A DNA stretch of 64,000 nt from Bacillus marasmi (GTDB lineage Bacteria > Bacillota > Bacilli > Bacillales > Cytobacillaceae). The DNA lies in assembly GCF_902168435.1 (NCBI RefSeq), contig NZ_LR656165.1, positions 310,001 to 374,000 on the forward strand, read 5' to 3'. The notes under the pieces are model-generated. The model did not search any database and had not been told where the DNA came from. It saw only the letters and a program-made list of their open reading frames with translations. Both the position numbers and the translations under genes were made by a program. Positions 28,028 to 38,439 of this stretch are shown here, piece after piece. How positions within the stretch are numbered: the first letter of the stretch is position 1; the number at the start of each line of letters is the position of its first letter.

Positions 28028-29098
28028 TTATAGTCGAACAAATGGGGTATCCTTTAAGCCTTCAAGGAAAGCATCAAATTGTTGTAAATCCATTTGCTGA
28101 GCTGAGTCAGATAGCGCAACCGCTGGATCTGGATGGACCTCTGCCATAACGCCGTCGGCACCGATTGCTAAAGCTGCTTTCGCGCAAGGTAGCAGTAAAT
28201 CCTTACGGCCGGTGGAGTGTGTGACGTCAACTAATACTGGCAAGTGCGTTTCTTGTTTTAAAATCGGGACTGCGGAAATATCTAACGTATTTCTCGTCGC
28301 CTTCTCATAAGTACGAATTCCTCGCTCACAAAGGATAATTTGGTCATTTCCTTGCGAGATAATGTATTCAGCCGCATTAATGAACTCTTCAATCGTTGCT
28401 GCTAAACCTCGTTTAAGCAATACTGGCTTTTTCACAGAACCGACTGCCTTCAATAGTTCAAAGTTCTGCATATTGCGGGCACCAATTTGAATGACATCAA
28501 TATATTCAAGTGCTGTTTCAACATCGTTAGGGCTAACAATCTCACTGATTGTAGCTAAACCATATTCATCGCCAATTTGCTTGAGAATTTTCAAGCCTTC
28601 TAAACCGAGACCTTGGAAATCGTATGGGGATGTTCTAGGCTTGTAAGCTCCTCCACGCAATAAAGAGAAGCCCTTTTGCTTAACAGCTGCTGCAACTTGA
28701 GCAACTTGATCATATGATTCAACGGAGCATGGGCCAAACACAAAATGTGGGGTGCCGTCGCCGATTTTTACGCCTTTAACATCCACAATTGTGTTTTCTG
28801 GCTTTTTCTTCCGGGACACTAATAACGCTTTGCGATGATCATCCTCTTGAAGCTCTAAACCAGCCTTAAAAATCTGCTTGAACATGTGCTCAACTGTTGA
28901 ATTCTCAAAAGGACCATCATTGTTTGCTGTAATTTTATCAAGCATCATTCTCTCACGAAGAGGATCGTATCGGTTAACCCCTTGTGTTTCCTTCACACGA
29001 CCAATTTCTTGAACTAATTTTGCTCTTTCATTAATGAGTGAAAGTAATTGTAGGTTAATTTCGTCGACACGGTTACGTAATTGCTCCAAGTTACTCAT
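28028..29098 (-). CDS. aroA: Bifunctional DAHP synthase / chorismate mutase
   Basis: A 356-residue fusion at both ends of the shikimate pathway. Residues 1-90 form an AroQ-type chorismate mutase ([19 protein letters not shown]), which also serves as the allosteric sensor for prephenate. Residues 105-356 form the type I-beta DAHP synthase: [54 protein letters not shown] lies 8 bases before the ATG at 29096-29098; the longer frame lacks a site. Called aroA (aroG) in B. subtilis; not the EPSP synthase also named aroA in E. coli. Confidence 0.97.
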   Translation of the reverse strand: MSNLEQLRNRVDEINLQLLSLINERAKLVQEIGRVKETQGVNRYDPLRERMMLDKITANNDGPFENSTVEHMFKQIFKAGLELQEDDHRKALLVSRKKKPENTIVDVKGVKIGDGTPHFVFGPCSVESYDQVAQVAAAVKQKGFSLLRGGAYKPRTSPYDFQGLGLEGLKILKQIGDEYGLATISEIVSPNDVETALEYIDVIQIGARNMQNFELLKAVGSVKKPVLLKRGLAATIEEFINAAEYIISQGNDQIILCERGIRTYEKATRNTLDISAVPILKQETHLPVLVDVTHSTGRKDLLLPCAKAALAIGADGVMAEVHPDPAVALSDSAQQMDLQQFDAFLEGLKDTPFVRL

Positions 29099-29306
29099 TG
29101 CACAACCCCCAGATTTTTTAATCAGTTTATTTATCTTTCTAATTCTCAAATAAAAATGTTGTTTTACTAGTTAATTGGGTTAATTATAAAGGATAAATAA
29201 TTTCTTGTCACCAAAAAACTTTAACAATTAAACGCTTTTAAGCACTAAAGCATTATATGTTTATTTTTTTAAATAGTGCCCAATAATTTTCGACAAAACT
29301 TTGGTG

Positions 29307-29336
29307 AAAAAAAACATCCATGTAGCTGGATGTTTA
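29307..29336 (-). terminator. Rho-independent terminator overlapping the ytxJ stop
   Basis: Stem AACATCCA / TGGATGTT (29313-29320 and 29327-29334) with eight T on the minus strand. The stem begins within the ytxJ stop codon. Confidence 0.85.
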
Positions 29337-29663
29337 TTTATTCGCCTCTTTGGCCTTTTCCAGTGCATCAGAGGTTATTTTCCAATGTGATGCATGCCAA
29401 ACGACTTGTTGATTGCTAATATAAAAGGCTTGGGGGGATTCGTGTTTTATCTGGAACTTTTCTGCTATGTAGTTTGAGAGTGGTCGTGAATCCTGAACCG
29501 TTAAATAGTAGCTATTGAGTGCTGGATGGTCTTCTGTAAACTTCACATATTCCTCATAAGCAGCTTGGCTGATTGGGCAAGTGACACTATGCTTTAAAAA
29601 CGTAAATGGCTGTCCTGATTGAAGAATCTGGTTAAATTGCTCAGCCGTTTCAACTTTTTGCAC
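29334..29663 (-). CDS. ytxJ: YtxJ, thioredoxin-fold monothiol protein
   Basis: A 109-residue cytoplasmic protein with the YtxJ signature FLKHSVTCPISQAAYEEY; the single Cys-Pro-Ile-Ser site replaces CxxC. The family is proposed to act as a monothiol bacilliredoxin-like protein with bacillithiol. The start is GTG at 29661-29663: AGGAGG lies 8 bases upstream, and no ATG fits. Last gene of the ytxGHJ stress operon. A weak AAGCGA...TCGCTT hairpin with a T run in the 126-base gap from ytxH may attenuate its expression. Confidence 0.9.
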   Translation of the reverse strand: MQKVETAEQFNQILQSGQPFTFLKHSVTCPISQAAYEEYVKFTEDHPALNSYYLTVQDSRPLSNYIAEKFQIKHESPQAFYISNQQVVWHASHWKITSDALEKAKEANK

Positions 29664-29788
29664 TTTGAATACCTCCTTGGTTAAACAGATTGTTATCTGT
29701 TTGCTAGAAAAAAAGCGAATCATCCTTAAAAAAAGGCTGCCTCGCTTAATTTCTGTAATCGTATCATTTTCAAAACATATCCGCAAAT

Positions 29789-30226
29789 TTAATGATTTAG
29801 CTTTTTCTCAGTTTCATCAAATGCCTTTTTTGTTTCCTCAAGCATCTGCTGAATTGAATCATAGCCTGTCTGTTGAAACTCAGCACTAGCCTCGAGCTCC
29901 TCAAACTCATCCAATTCTTCAGTTGTTTCGCTCTTTTTACCTCTTAGCTTGGCAATTGCTTCAGCTGATTGTTGACTAATTGTTTGGGTTAATGTCGATG
30001 TTTTCTCTTTTGTAGCTTGGGCCAAATCTGAAACCTTACTTGGTATTGTTACTGCTTTTTCCTTCAATACAGCCGTTTGGTTTGTAACTGATTCCCTTAG
30101 TTCTGGACCTGACTTAGGTGAAAGGAATAATGCTGTGGCTGCACCTACGACCCCGCCAATCAATGCTCCCAATAAGAAATCCTTTGTCCCATTCTTTTCC
30201 TTTTCTTCGTGTAAATAGTTGCTCAT
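29789..30226 (-). CDS. ytxH: YtxH, general stress protein with gas-vesicle-like domain
   Basis: A protein of about 145 residues. An N-terminal hydrophobic Gly/Ala helix (DFLLGALIGGVVGAATALFL) begins near residue 14, then KSGPELRE and a long charged coiled-coil tail. YtxH-family proteins are small membrane-associated stress proteins of unknown mechanism. GGAGG lies 7 bases before the ATG at 30224-30226 and only 1 base before an ATG two codons earlier, which is rejected. Seventeen bases after ytxG, in one operon. Confidence 0.92.
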   Translation of the reverse strand: MSNYLHEEKEKNGTKDFLLGALIGGVVGAATALFLSPKSGPELRESVTNQTAVLKEKAVTIPSKVSDLAQATKEKTSTLTQTISQQSAEAIAKLRGKKSETTEELDEFEELEASAEFQQTGYDSIQQMLEETKKAFDETEKKLNH

Positions 30227-30243
30227 CAACATTCCTCCTCTAT

Positions 30244-30723
30244 TTAATGATCGCGCATTCGTTGCCCTGCAGTAGCTGGTTTTTTATCAAGCGCCTGTTT
30301 TTGTTGTTTTAATTGTTTTTTTGTTTTCCATTTTTCCTTTAGTTCAAGGATTGCTGTACTCCATTGGACTACTTGCGATATTTTTTCTAGATTTTGCTCG
30401 ACACCGCGGTCCAATGTATCAGTAACTGTTTGGAGGGTATGGCCAAATTTTTGAATCGAACCACCCACATCCTTAACAGCAGTTACTACGCTATTTAAGC
30501 TTTCTGCTTTCCCCTGAATATCGTCTGCTAACGCATTGGTTTTTTTCAATAAATCGTTAGTCTCACTCATGACGCCATCCAGTTGTTTTTCTAAACCGGT
30601 TAATGTATTAGATACATTATCCAGGGTTATTTTTAAAGAATTAAAAGTTCTTGAAAGATAAATAACCAAAATGAGAAATGAAATGGCTATGATTGCCACA
30701 CTAAAATAAAGAATATTGATCAC
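30244..30723 (-). CDS. ytxG: YtxG, DUF948 membrane protein
   Basis: A protein of about 159 residues with one N-terminal membrane helix (INILYFSVAIIAISFLIL) and a long coiled coil resembling the helical part of chemoreceptors (ITLDNVSNTLTGLEKQLD, then VVTAVKDVGGSIQKF). The GTG at 30721-30723 is chosen: GGAGGTG lies 8 bases upstream, and the ATG at 30751-30753 would lie at or upstream of the transcription start expected from the SigB-like promoter. First gene of ytxGHJ. In B. subtilis this operon responds to general stress and SigH. Confidence 0.88.
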   Translation of the reverse strand: MINILYFSVAIIAISFLILVIYLSRTFNSLKITLDNVSNTLTGLEKQLDGVMSETNDLLKKTNALADDIQGKAESLNSVVTAVKDVGGSIQKFGHTLQTVTDTLDRGVEQNLEKISQVVQWSTAILELKEKWKTKKQLKQQKQALDKKPATAGQRMRDH

Positions 30724-30756
30724 ACTTTGCACCTCCGTTGTCTCTAACATCATTGT

Positions 30757-30780
30757 TTACCCAGTTGTGTAGGATTAAAC
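30757..30780 (-). promoter_or_regulatory. SigB-like promoter of the ytxGHJ operon
   Basis: On the minus strand GTTTAA (30775-30780) and GGGTAA (30757-30762) are 12 bases apart. This is close to the SigB consensus (GTTTAA, 12-15 bases, GGGTAT). Known control of this operon by SigB in B. subtilis supports it. Confidence 0.68.
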
Positions 30781-30932
30781 CGTTTTATACATACTTCAAT
30801 ATTATAGTGGCATTTTCCTTCATCTGACACACGATATTTTTCGATTTATGAGGGCTCATTTTCAACAATTATTGCGATTTAGGTTAAAATAAGGATATTG
30901 CATCAATTTATGTACTATAAGGAGGAGTCTAG

Positions 30933-32048
30933 TTGAAAGATCCACGAATTGAGAAACTCGCAAATAATTTAATTAATTACTCTGTACGTCTCCAAAAAGG
31001 AGAAAAGGTACTAATTGAAAACTTCGGACTGCAGCGTGAACTTGTGACAGCTCTTGTGAAAGCTGCGTATGATGCTGGTGGTTATCCATTTGTCCTGTTA
31101 AAGGATCATCAAGTAGATCGCTCGCTGTTGCTAGGTGCAAAGGAGGAGCAGTTCGATTTAATGGCTGATTTTGAAGCAAATGTGATGAGCCAAATGGATG
31201 CGTACATCGGCTTGCGTTCCGGTGACAATATCAATGAATTATCAGATGTTCCTGATGATAAAATGAAAATTCAAGGCAAAACGGTTGGGAAAAAAGTACA
31301 TAGAGATATTCGCGTTCCAAAAACGAAGTGGGTCGTGCTTCGCTATCCGAACTCCTCAATGGCACAGCTAGCCAAAATGAGCACAGAGGCGTTTGAGGAC
31401 TTCTATTTCGATGTCTGTAATTTGGACTACGGAAAAATGGATACCGCGATGGATGCGCTCGTAGACTTAATGAATAGAACGGACAAGGTTCGCTTAACCG
31501 GACCTGGTACGGATTTAACATTCTCGATAAAAGATATTCCGGCGATTAAATGTTCCGGTCAAATGAATATTCCTGACGGTGAGGTTTATACTGCACCAGT
31601 GCGTGATTCTATTAATGGTGTGATTTCGTATAATACACCTTCGCCATATCACGGCTTTACCTTTGAAAACGTAAAGTTAACCTTTGAGAATGGAAAAATC
31701 ATTAAGGCTGAGGCTAATGATACAGAGCGTATCAATAAAATCTTTGATACTGATGAAGGCGCGCGCTATGTCGGCGAATTTGCAATCGGAGTGAATCCGT
31801 ACATATTGCACCCAATGCAGGACATTCTATTCGATGAAAAAATCGATGGCAGCTTCCACTTTACGCCTGGACAATGCTATGATGAGGCCTATAATGGCAA
31901 CAAATCCGATATTCACTGGGATTTAGTTAACATCCAACGTCCAGATTACGGCGGCGGTGAGATTTATTTCGACGACGTTCTGATTCGCAAAGACGGCCGC
32001 TTCGTGATCCCAGAGTTAGAAGCTTTGAATCCGGAGAACTTGAAATAA
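30933..32048 (+). CDS. M29-family metallo-aminopeptidase (AmpS/PepS-like)
   Basis: A 371-residue cytoplasmic peptidase of the M29 family, which removes N-terminal residues from peptides using two metal ions. Metal-site candidates are seen in NIPDGEVYTAP (Glu), DEGARYVGEFAIG (Glu), SFHFTPGQCYDEA (His, Tyr) and SDIHWDLV (His, Asp), as in AmpS. The start is TTG at 30933-30935, with AAGGAGGAG 6-8 bases upstream. It is single, divergent from ytxG, and ends in its own terminator before array B. Substrate preference cannot be read. Confidence 0.9.
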   Translation: MKDPRIEKLANNLINYSVRLQKGEKVLIENFGLQRELVTALVKAAYDAGGYPFVLLKDHQVDRSLLLGAKEEQFDLMADFEANVMSQMDAYIGLRSGDNINELSDVPDDKMKIQGKTVGKKVHRDIRVPKTKWVVLRYPNSSMAQLAKMSTEAFEDFYFDVCNLDYGKMDTAMDALVDLMNRTDKVRLTGPGTDLTFSIKDIPAIKCSGQMNIPDGEVYTAPVRDSINGVISYNTPSPYHGFTFENVKLTFENGKIIKAEANDTERINKIFDTDEGARYVGEFAIGVNPYILHPMQDILFDEKIDGSFHFTPGQCYDEAYNGNKSDIHWDLVNIQRPDYGGGEIYFDDVLIRKDGRFVIPELEALNPENLK

Positions 32049-32065
32049 ACATGACTAGCGATGAG

Positions 32066-32104
32066 GAGTCACATGAAACTTTGTGTTCATGTGGCTTTTT
32101 TATA
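32066..32104 (+). terminator. Rho-independent terminator after the M29 peptidase
   Basis: Stem AGTCACATGAA / TTCATGTGGCT followed by TTTTTTA. Confidence 0.88.
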
Positions 32105-32115
32105 TTAGTTTATTA

Positions 32116-32366
32116 GTGCCCTGTTTTTGTGGGGAGCTTAAAATTAGGGTACTTAGCTTCGTTCTATGTTACATCTTTTTGGCAGTGACCTAAATCTAGG
32201 GCACTTAACACTGGTCTATTGTGACCTATTATTGGTGAGTATCGAAATTTAGGGCACTTAAACTCTCTAAGTGACCTCTATTTGGTGGATACCGAAATAT
32301 AGGGCACTTAGCACCACTCTATGTGCCCTCATTTTACAAAAATCTAAAAAATAGGTAACTTAAATC
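32116..32366. repeat. Tandem array B: 5 units of the GTRCCCT...AGGGYACTTA family
   Basis: Unit starts at about 32116 (GTGCCCTG), 32167 (GTTACATC), 32221 (GTGACCTA), 32271 (GTGACCTC) and 32323 (GTGCCCTC); each ends AGGGTACTTA, AGGGCACTTA or AGGTAACTTA. Unit length is 50-54 bp. More diverged than array A. It lies between the terminators of two convergent genes (the peptidase and murC). Confidence 0.9.
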
Positions 32367-32394
32367 CCTTATTCCCCTAACCATCTACACACAC

Positions 32395-32441
32395 AACAAA
32401 AAACAAAGGATGCAGCGCCCCCAAGGCACTGCATCCTTTTT
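32395..32441 (-). terminator. Rho-independent terminator after murC
   Basis: Eleven-base stem AAAGGATGCAG / CTGCATCCTTT (32406-32416 and 32430-32440), then TTTGTTTTTTG on the minus strand. Confidence 0.9.
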
Positions 32442-32445
32442 ACAT

Positions 32446-33744
32446 TTATGCTAATTCTTTTTCGTATGCTTCTTGGAATTTTTGGATGTCACCGGCGCCC
32501 ATGAAAATGATTACGCTATTTTCATGTTTTCGCAACAATCCTGTTTCATTTTCATCCAATAGCTCGGCTCCAGGAATCTTCGCCTGTAAATCTTCGATTG
32601 AAAGCTTACCGTGGTTTTCACGAGCTGAACCGAAAATATCACATAAATAAACCTTGTCTGCCAAGTTTAAGCTATCAGCAAAATCACTTAAAAATGTTTG
32701 TGTTCGAGTAAATGTATGTGGCTGAAAAACAGCGACAATTTCTCGATCTGGATATTTTTGATTGGCCGCATCAATTGTTGCCTTAATTTCTGTTGGATGA
32801 TGCGCATAGTCATCAATGATGATTTGCGAACCAATTGCTTTTTCTGAAAATCTGCGTTTCACACCAGTAAACGTCATTAATTGCTCTTTAATAATTTTGA
32901 TATCCATTCCTTCATAGTGACACATCGCGATTACGGCTAAAGAATTCAACACGTTATGGTCACCGAAAGTAGGTATCGTAAATGTATCAAAAAAAGTATT
33001 ACGAACAAATACGTCAAAGCTAGTTCCCTCTGTTGTTTTGACGATATTACTAGCGTGATAATCGTTGTCATCGTTAAACCCATAAAAAAGGACTGGAACC
33101 TTCGCTTGAATTTTTTGCAGATTCCGGTCATCACCACAGGCAATGATTCCTTTTTTTACTTGAAGCGCCATTTCCTGAAAGGCAGAGAAGACATCGTCAA
33201 TATTAGCAAAATAATCTGGATGGTCAAAATCTATATTGGTCATGATTGCATAGTCAGGAAAATACGATAAGAAATGTCGTCTATATTCACATGCTTCAAA
33301 CACAAAGTATTCTGCATCGCGATCGCCCTTCCCCGTTCCGTCACCAATTAGGAAGGAAGTAGGCTTAGCGCCTTGTATTACATGTGCTAACAAACCAGTT
33401 GTTGATGTTTTTCCGTGTGCACCGGTCACGGCAATACTCGTATAATTTTGCATAAAATCACCCAAAAAGCGGTGATATCGAATGATTGGCAGCCCCATTC
33501 GCATCGCTTCTTGAATTTCCTCATGAGTATCCGGAAAGGCATTTCCAGCAATGATTGTCATCCCCGGCTGAATATTCTCCTTTTGGAATGGAAGGATCTT
33601 TATTCCAGATTGCTCTAGGGCCTGTTGAGTGAAAAAGTGCTTTTCGACATCGGAGCCTTGAACTTGAAAATCGGTATCGTGCAGAACCTGTGCAAGAGCA
33701 CTCATTCCAGACCCCTTAATACCTACGAAATGGTAAATAGTCAT
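32446..33744 (-). CDS. murC: UDP-N-acetylmuramate--L-alanine ligase
   Basis: A 432-residue Mur ligase, the same length as in B. subtilis. It adds L-alanine to UDP-MurNAc, the first step of the peptide stem. The N-terminal Rossmann region has [11 protein letters not shown]; the ATP-binding loop is GAHGKTST (108-115); DYAHHPTEI and QPHTFTRTQ are in the C-terminal domains. It lies next to sftA as in other Bacillus. Confidence 0.98.
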   Translation of the reverse strand: MTIYHFVGIKGSGMSALAQVLHDTDFQVQGSDVEKHFFTQQALEQSGIKILPFQKENIQPGMTIIAGNAFPDTHEEIQEAMRMGLPIIRYHRFLGDFMQNYTSIAVTGAHGKTSTTGLLAHVIQGAKPTSFLIGDGTGKGDRDAEYFVFEACEYRRHFLSYFPDYAIMTNIDFDHPDYFANIDDVFSAFQEMALQVKKGIIACGDDRNLQKIQAKVPVLFYGFNDDNDYHASNIVKTTEGTSFDVFVRNTFFDTFTIPTFGDHNVLNSLAVIAMCHYEGMDIKIIKEQLMTFTGVKRRFSEKAIGSQIIIDDYAHHPTEIKATIDAANQKYPDREIVAVFQPHTFTRTQTFLSDFADSLNLADKVYLCDIFGSARENHGKLSIEDLQAKIPGAELLDENETGLLRKHENSVIIFMGAGDIQKFQEAYEKELA

Positions 33745-33917
33745 CTAAAGAACCTCCAACAAACGTCTATCTGTAACACATTATATGAGAATGTTTCCAT
33801 TTTGCTCATTTTTATTACATCACAGCGTTATCATATTAAATCAGTATACCATTATTACAATAGACGAAAATAATTTCTTTTTTATTAAAATATTAATGGC
33901 TAGTTTTTATCCTAACA

Positions 33918-36749
33918 TTAGTTTATTGTACTACTACTATTCAATGAGTCAAGTTCTTCTTCAGTAATTAATACATCTCGGGGTTTGCTCCCTTTTGCTT
34001 CAGAGATATAACCATTTGAATGCATCATATCTATTAAACGAGCAGCTCGGTTATAGCCAATTTTAAAGCGACGCTGCAAGCTAGATGTGGAAGCAACTCC
34101 CTGTTCAACAATAAATTCACAGGCTTCAAAGAACAACTCATCCTCATCTTCCATTACTTGAGCTTTCTTTAAAAGCTCGCCCTGCTCAAATAAATAATCC
34201 GGTTCGGCTTGTGAACGTACATGCTCAACAACGTCATCAATTTCCGTATCAGAAATATATGTACCTTGTAGCCTAACTGGCTTAGAAGTACCATTTTCTA
34301 AAAATAGCATATCGCCTCGACCTAATAATTTTTCAGCACCGGCGATATCGATAATCGTCCTTGAATCGATTTGCGAGGATACTGAAAAAGCAATCCTTGT
34401 TGGGATATTTGCCTTAATTAATCCTGTAATAACATCAACAGATGGGCGCTGTGTCGCAATAATTAGGTGAATCCCGCAGGCGCGCGCTTTTTGGGCGATG
34501 CGGCAAATTGCTTCTTCTACATCTCCAGGTGCAACCATCATTAAATCAGCAAGCTCATCAATCACGATTAGGATATATGGCAGTTTGTCGCTATAGCGCT
34601 TAGCTTCCTCAGCCAACTCATTAAAGCGGGAGATTTCTCGTACACCAGTATGAACGAACAGTTCATAACGCCGTTCCATTTCCTCAACAGCCCATTTCAA
34701 GGCAGCAGTTGCCGCTTTCACATCAGTGATAACCGGGCTAACTAAGTGAGGAATATAATTGTATGGCGCAAGCTCAACCATCTTTGGATCGATTAATAAT
34801 AACTTCACCTCGTGCGGATCAGCTTTGTACAACAGGCTCGTTAAGATTGAGTTAATACATACACTTTTTCCTGAGCCTGTCGCTCCGGCAATCAACCCGT
34901 GCGGCATTTTACGAAGATCCGTCACAACTGGTTTTCCCGAAATATCAAGACCGAGCGCAGCTGTTAACGGCGACTGATTGTTTTTGAATTCTGGGCTTGA
35001 GATAATTTCGCTTATGAATACTGGTCGACTCTTTCCATTCGGCACTTCAATTCCTATCGTATGCTTTCCAGGAATTGGCGCCTCAATGCGAATATCCTTT
35101 GCTGCTAAACTTAACTTAATATCATCTTGCAAATTAGTGATTTTATTTACCTTTACACCAGGGTCAGGTTGTACTTCAAATCTTGTCACGGACGGGCCTT
35201 GTGTTACATTGACTACCTTAGCACCTACGTTAAAATCATTCAGTGTCCGATTCAGAAGCTCCTCCTGCGATAGAAGCCATTCATCGTTTTCTTCCTGAAT
35301 GACAGGTGGTGTAAGCAATTGTGTTTCTGGATATTGATAGTTTAACGGTTCGTAAAACGTTTCTTGTTTTTGTTGTGGTTCTGATGCAACTTCCTTTGCG
35401 TCGTTTACAAAATCCTGTATTTCATGTTCATTATTATTAGCATCCACATTTACAGGACTTTTTACTTGTGGTTCGTTCACAAGATTTTGATTCGTTAATT
35501 TTAGACGATCCTGTTTAAGCATTATGACATTAAATGGAATGTGGGATTTTGTAACGTGCTGTTCATTCATGGTTTCATGGTGGCCTTCGTCCGTTACATG
35601 AACGGTTGTTTCAGTTTCAACTATTTTTGGTTGTTGTTCTTGAATTGGAAACTTAATGATTTTTACAGGTTCGGCTTGTTTTTCTAAAACAATTGGCTCA
35701 ACTACTTTAGGTTCAATTTCCTTACTGCTTGATGGTGGAGCTATTATGGATTCTGTTAGTTCTTCTCGTTCAATTAACTCAACATCCTCAGCATGAACCT
35801 CCTCAACAATAAGCGGTGCTTCTTCCTTTTGTGCTTCTAGTTGTTCATTAAGCTCAATTCCCTCTGCATGAACCTCCTCAACAATAAGCGGTGCTTCTTC
35901 CTTTTGTGCTTCTGGTTCATTAAGCTCAACTGCTTCTGTTTGAAGCTCCTCTACAATAGGTTGTGCTTCTTCGATTTGTGCTTCTGGTTCATTAAACTCA
36001 ACTGCTTCTGTTTGAAGCTCCTCTACAATAGGTTGTGCTTCTTCGATTTGTGCTTCTAGTTCATTAAGCTTAACTTCTTCTGCTTGAAGCTCCTCTACGA
36101 AAGGCTTGACACTCTCTTCGGTGTTTACTTCACTGGTCGGTGCTGGCTCCACCGTTTCAAGACTGGCAGCTATTTCTTCTTCCTGTCTAGTCGGGATGTG
36201 ATCAAAAAATCCAGTTAATTCATGTTCAATAATCTTGTTTTGCCGCGACTGTGGTCTTTCATAACCATAAATCGGTGAAGGGATTTCGGTAGGTCGAAAT
36301 GGACCATAGCGGATTCGCTCTGTTTTTGCTTTTTCTTTAGCTTTAGCTTTTGCTTTTGCTTTCTCCTGCAGCTGTTCTGTTTCAACTTCAGGAACAGGCT
36401 TCACGATCTCCTCAGCTTGTTTTATTTTCTCCTGACGTGGTCGAAAGCGCCTTAAAGACTCAAGACTGTCTACACGGCTTTCTTGACCAAGCGTTTCTTT
36501 CTTAATTTGATGTTGAGTGTTAATTTGACGTGGCGGCCGATTCTCTTTTTTCTTAAGAACATCTCGAACAAGTGGTGTTTGATTAGCACCTTTCGGATAT
36601 TGATAAGCGATTCTTCCATTAACATCCTTCGGTCCTTCTTGTTGCTTGTCAAGCTTTCTCCGTAAAACCTGCTGCTTCTCCTCTTTTTCTTGCTTATGCT
36701 CGTCAGTGTCCTCTTTAAAAACATGAAGTATTTTTTTAAACCAATCCAA
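33918..36749 (-). CDS. sftA: DNA translocase SftA (FtsK/SpoIIIE family, soluble)
   Basis: A 943-residue septum-associated DNA pump that moves trapped chromosome away from the closing division site. Unlike SpoIIIE it has no membrane helices. The first 450 residues are a long, charged, low-complexity linker with an in-frame repeat (about 220-330). The motor follows: Walker A GATGSGKS (about 620), [28 protein letters not shown]. The C-terminal gamma domain ([30 protein letters not shown], from about 870) reads DNA orientation signals. Length and layout match SftA (YtpT) of B. subtilis. Confidence 0.96.
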   Translation of the reverse strand: MDWFKKILHVFKEDTDEHKQEKEEKQQVLRRKLDKQQEGPKDVNGRIAYQYPKGANQTPLVRDVLKKKENRPPRQINTQHQIKKETLGQESRVDSLESLRRFRPRQEKIKQAEEIVKPVPEVETEQLQEKAKAKAKAKEKAKTERIRYGPFRPTEIPSPIYGYERPQSRQNKIIEHELTGFFDHIPTRQEEEIAASLETVEPAPTSEVNTEESVKPFVEELQAEEVKLNELEAQIEEAQPIVEELQTEAVEFNEPEAQIEEAQPIVEELQTEAVELNEPEAQKEEAPLIVEEVHAEGIELNEQLEAQKEEAPLIVEEVHAEDVELIEREELTESIIAPPSSSKEIEPKVVEPIVLEKQAEPVKIIKFPIQEQQPKIVETETTVHVTDEGHHETMNEQHVTKSHIPFNVIMLKQDRLKLTNQNLVNEPQVKSPVNVDANNNEHEIQDFVNDAKEVASEPQQKQETFYEPLNYQYPETQLLTPPVIQEENDEWLLSQEELLNRTLNDFNVGAKVVNVTQGPSVTRFEVQPDPGVKVNKITNLQDDIKLSLAAKDIRIEAPIPGKHTIGIEVPNGKSRPVFISEIISSPEFKNNQSPLTAALGLDISGKPVVTDLRKMPHGLIAGATGSGKSVCINSILTSLLYKADPHEVKLLLIDPKMVELAPYNYIPHLVSPVITDVKAATAALKWAVEEMERRYELFVHTGVREISRFNELAEEAKRYSDKLPYILIVIDELADLMMVAPGDVEEAICRIAQKARACGIHLIIATQRPSVDVITGLIKANIPTRIAFSVSSQIDSRTIIDIAGAEKLLGRGDMLFLENGTSKPVRLQGTYISDTEIDDVVEHVRSQAEPDYLFEQGELLKKAQVMEDEDELFFEACEFIVEQGVASTSSLQRRFKIGYNRAARLIDMMHSNGYISEAKGSKPRDVLITEEELDSLNSSSTIN
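35755..36095 (-). repeat. In-frame internal repeats of the SftA linker (23-25 residues)
   Basis: Four consecutive units begin [15 protein letters not shown] or [15 protein letters not shown] and continue to NEP, NEQ or IE. The first two are almost identical, as are the last two in their first half. A looser copy ([13 protein letters not shown]) precedes them. The DNA repeat is about 72 bp and nearly exact in places, so copy number may vary between strains. Confidence 0.85.
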
Positions 36750-36879
36750 AGCTGATCATCTCTTTCTGCATTTCTAGTAAATTAATCTATATCGGGCGCT
36801 TATCTCAAAATTTCCTGTTCATTTACAATAAAGCATCATTTCTATTTTAACAGGTATATCGTAAAAAACGAGCTAAATT

Positions 36880-36920
36880 AAAAAATAAACGGAGCACCCA
36901 ATGGGACTCCGTTTATTTCT
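36880..36920 (-). terminator. Rho-independent terminator overlapping the ytpQ stop
   Basis: Twelve-base stem AAATAAACGGAG / CTCCGTTTATTT (36883-36894 and 36907-36918), with a T tract on the minus strand. The stem includes the ytpQ stop codon. Confidence 0.87.
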
Positions 36921-37707
36921 TTTTATTTTTCGCCATGATAAAAATCGGCTCAAGCTCGCCCGCTTCGTATATAAATGATAAAGCAGTAATAGGAACCCGA
37001 CCACTCGCAAAAAAGCTCATCGTCATATGGGCCAAAACATCATAACCTGTATCATTTTGAATATCGGCAATGATTAAGACGTCTTGATGCGGTACAGCCA
37101 CAGCCATCGTCCCAGTAATCCTATCCTCCATTTCCTTTAAAAAGGATTGATTCAAGATTCTACTCGCATCATAGCCATCATTTGATCTGATAAAATAAAA
37201 CTTGTTCCCAGCCACTTCATCTTCCTTAAGGGGAACCTGAAGCGTCCTTACATTAAATAGTGCGATTTCGCGAACTCGTTCTACCGACCATGCTGCTTCA
37301 AGAAGAAGCTGCTCATCGATTAACCGATAAGAGTTTCCTAAATCCAAAGCATAATAAATTCTTGTCTCTGCCGTGTGCTCATCAAAGACAAAAGTGACAT
37401 CATCCTTTGACGTAGTTGGAAATGATGTCGATCTAATCACTGGGAAAATTTTTTGTTCATTGTCAGTAAGTGAGACCGAGTTCCCCATTGCCCGCAGGCC
37501 TTCCTCAACAAAGTAAACAACTTCATCGATTGCTTTATCCTTTTGTTCGTGCCACTTGGCTACAATACCAGGCAGTTCAACGGTAATTCCCTGTCCGGTA
37601 CGGATGTTTTCAATTCTTAGCTGATCCTTTTCACGTTCAAAAATGAACTGCCGGCTCGGATGCTTTAAACGATTTTCAAGCTCTTTTCTAAGCTTTTTTG
37701 TATCCAT
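36913..37707 (-). CDS. ytpQ: DUF1444 family protein YtpQ
   Basis: A 264-residue soluble protein of the DUF1444 family, conserved in Bacillaceae next to the YtpP thioredoxin. No catalytic motif or membrane segment is evident. The first 40 residues are highly charged. Its ATG is one base after the ytpP stop (TAACATG) with no good binding site of its own, so its translation is probably coupled to ytpP. Function unknown. Confidence 0.88.
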   Translation of the reverse strand: MDTKKLRKELENRLKHPSRQFIFEREKDQLRIENIRTGQGITVELPGIVAKWHEQKDKAIDEVVYFVEEGLRAMGNSVSLTDNEQKIFPVIRSTSFPTTSKDDVTFVFDEHTAETRIYYALDLGNSYRLIDEQLLLEAAWSVERVREIALFNVRTLQVPLKEDEVAGNKFYFIRSNDGYDASRILNQSFLKEMEDRITGTMAVAVPHQDVLIIADIQNDTGYDVLAHMTMSFFASGRVPITALSFIYEAGELEPIFIMAKNKKK

Positions 37708-37708
37708 G

Positions 37709-38023
37709 TTATTTCAGCCCAGTAATAAAGGCTTCAATTTCCTCTTGCGTTTTTCTATCCTTGCTTACAAAGCGACCAAGCTCTGTTCCATTTTCATATG
37801 CGATAAAGCTAGGAATGCCGAAGACATCCATTTCAGCACAAAGATCGATAAATTGATCACGGTCTATATGGATAAAGGTATAATCTACGAATTTTGCTTC
37901 AACTTCTGGTAGAATCGGCTCTATCACCTTGCAATCCTTGCACCAATCTGCTGAAAATAAGAAAATGTGCTTTCCGTTATCGCGAAGCTCACTAAATTGC
38001 TGATAAGACTCTAATTTTTTCAT
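37709..38023 (-). CDS. ytpP: Thioredoxin-like protein YtpP
   Basis: A 104-residue thioredoxin-fold protein with the redox site [13 protein letters not shown] (Cys28, Cys31) and the cis-proline loop FGIPSF. The ATG at 38021-38023 has AGGTG 9 bases upstream and gives the same N-terminus as B. subtilis YtpP. An open frame continues 86 codons upstream, but only because it runs into the ATAAGCGGA repeat region, so it is rejected. Likely a cytoplasmic disulfide reductase whose partner is unknown. Confidence 0.92.
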   Translation of the reverse strand: MKKLESYQQFSELRDNGKHIFLFSADWCKDCKVIEPILPEVEAKFVDYTFIHIDRDQFIDLCAEMDVFGIPSFIAYENGTELGRFVSKDRKTQEEIEAFITGLK

Positions 38024-38195
38024 AACGTTATTCACCTCAAGTTTATCTTTCCCAGATAACTGTTTAGTTACCTTAATAAATTGATGATAACAGGAGGGCA
38101 TAATCGATGCAATTAATTCGTTCAATGTACCTTTCAGATCAGAACAAAAGCGCAAGTACACGGATAGCGACGTATGGACCGGAGCATTTCGACAG

Positions 38196-38388
38196 AGATA
38201 AACGGAGAATTTCCCGTTATTGTATGTAGGGGGGATAATCGAGCTGAAATAAGAGGAGGATTTCCGCTTAACTACTCCCAAAAAGACAAAATCCGGTGAT
38301 TTTTATGAAATAAGCGGAAAAACTCCCTTTATTTTTAGGAAAATACCCATATTTCCCAATTTAAGAGGAATTCTTCCGCTTATTTTCA
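38196..38388. repeat. Four ATAAGCGGA...TCCGCTTAT hairpin repeats, about 50-61 bp apart
   Basis: Imperfect palindromes at 38196-38220 (GATAAACGGAGAATTTCCCG), 38246-38270 (AATAAGAGGAGGATTTCCGC), 38307-38333 (AATAAGCGGAAAAACTCCC) and 38358-38386 (TTTAAGAGGAATTCTTCCGC). The consensus is AATAAGCGGA-N5-TCCGCTTATT. They fill the gap between the lipoprotein terminator and ytpP. The rest of the gap, 38024-38195, shows no clear signal. Confidence 0.75.
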
Positions 38389-38439
38389 AACACAAGGAAA
38401 TGAACATTCTGGTTAACAGACCCACATAGGTAAAAATGG

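Noticed and set aside
35841-36059. Plus-strand frame with repeated [17 protein letters not shown] peptide
   Set aside because: Antisense shadow of the repetitive SftA linker.
38024-38281. 86-residue N-terminal extension of YtpP
   Set aside because: It reads through ATAAGCGGA repeats, is unlike any thioredoxin, and the ATG at 38021-38023 has a binding site.
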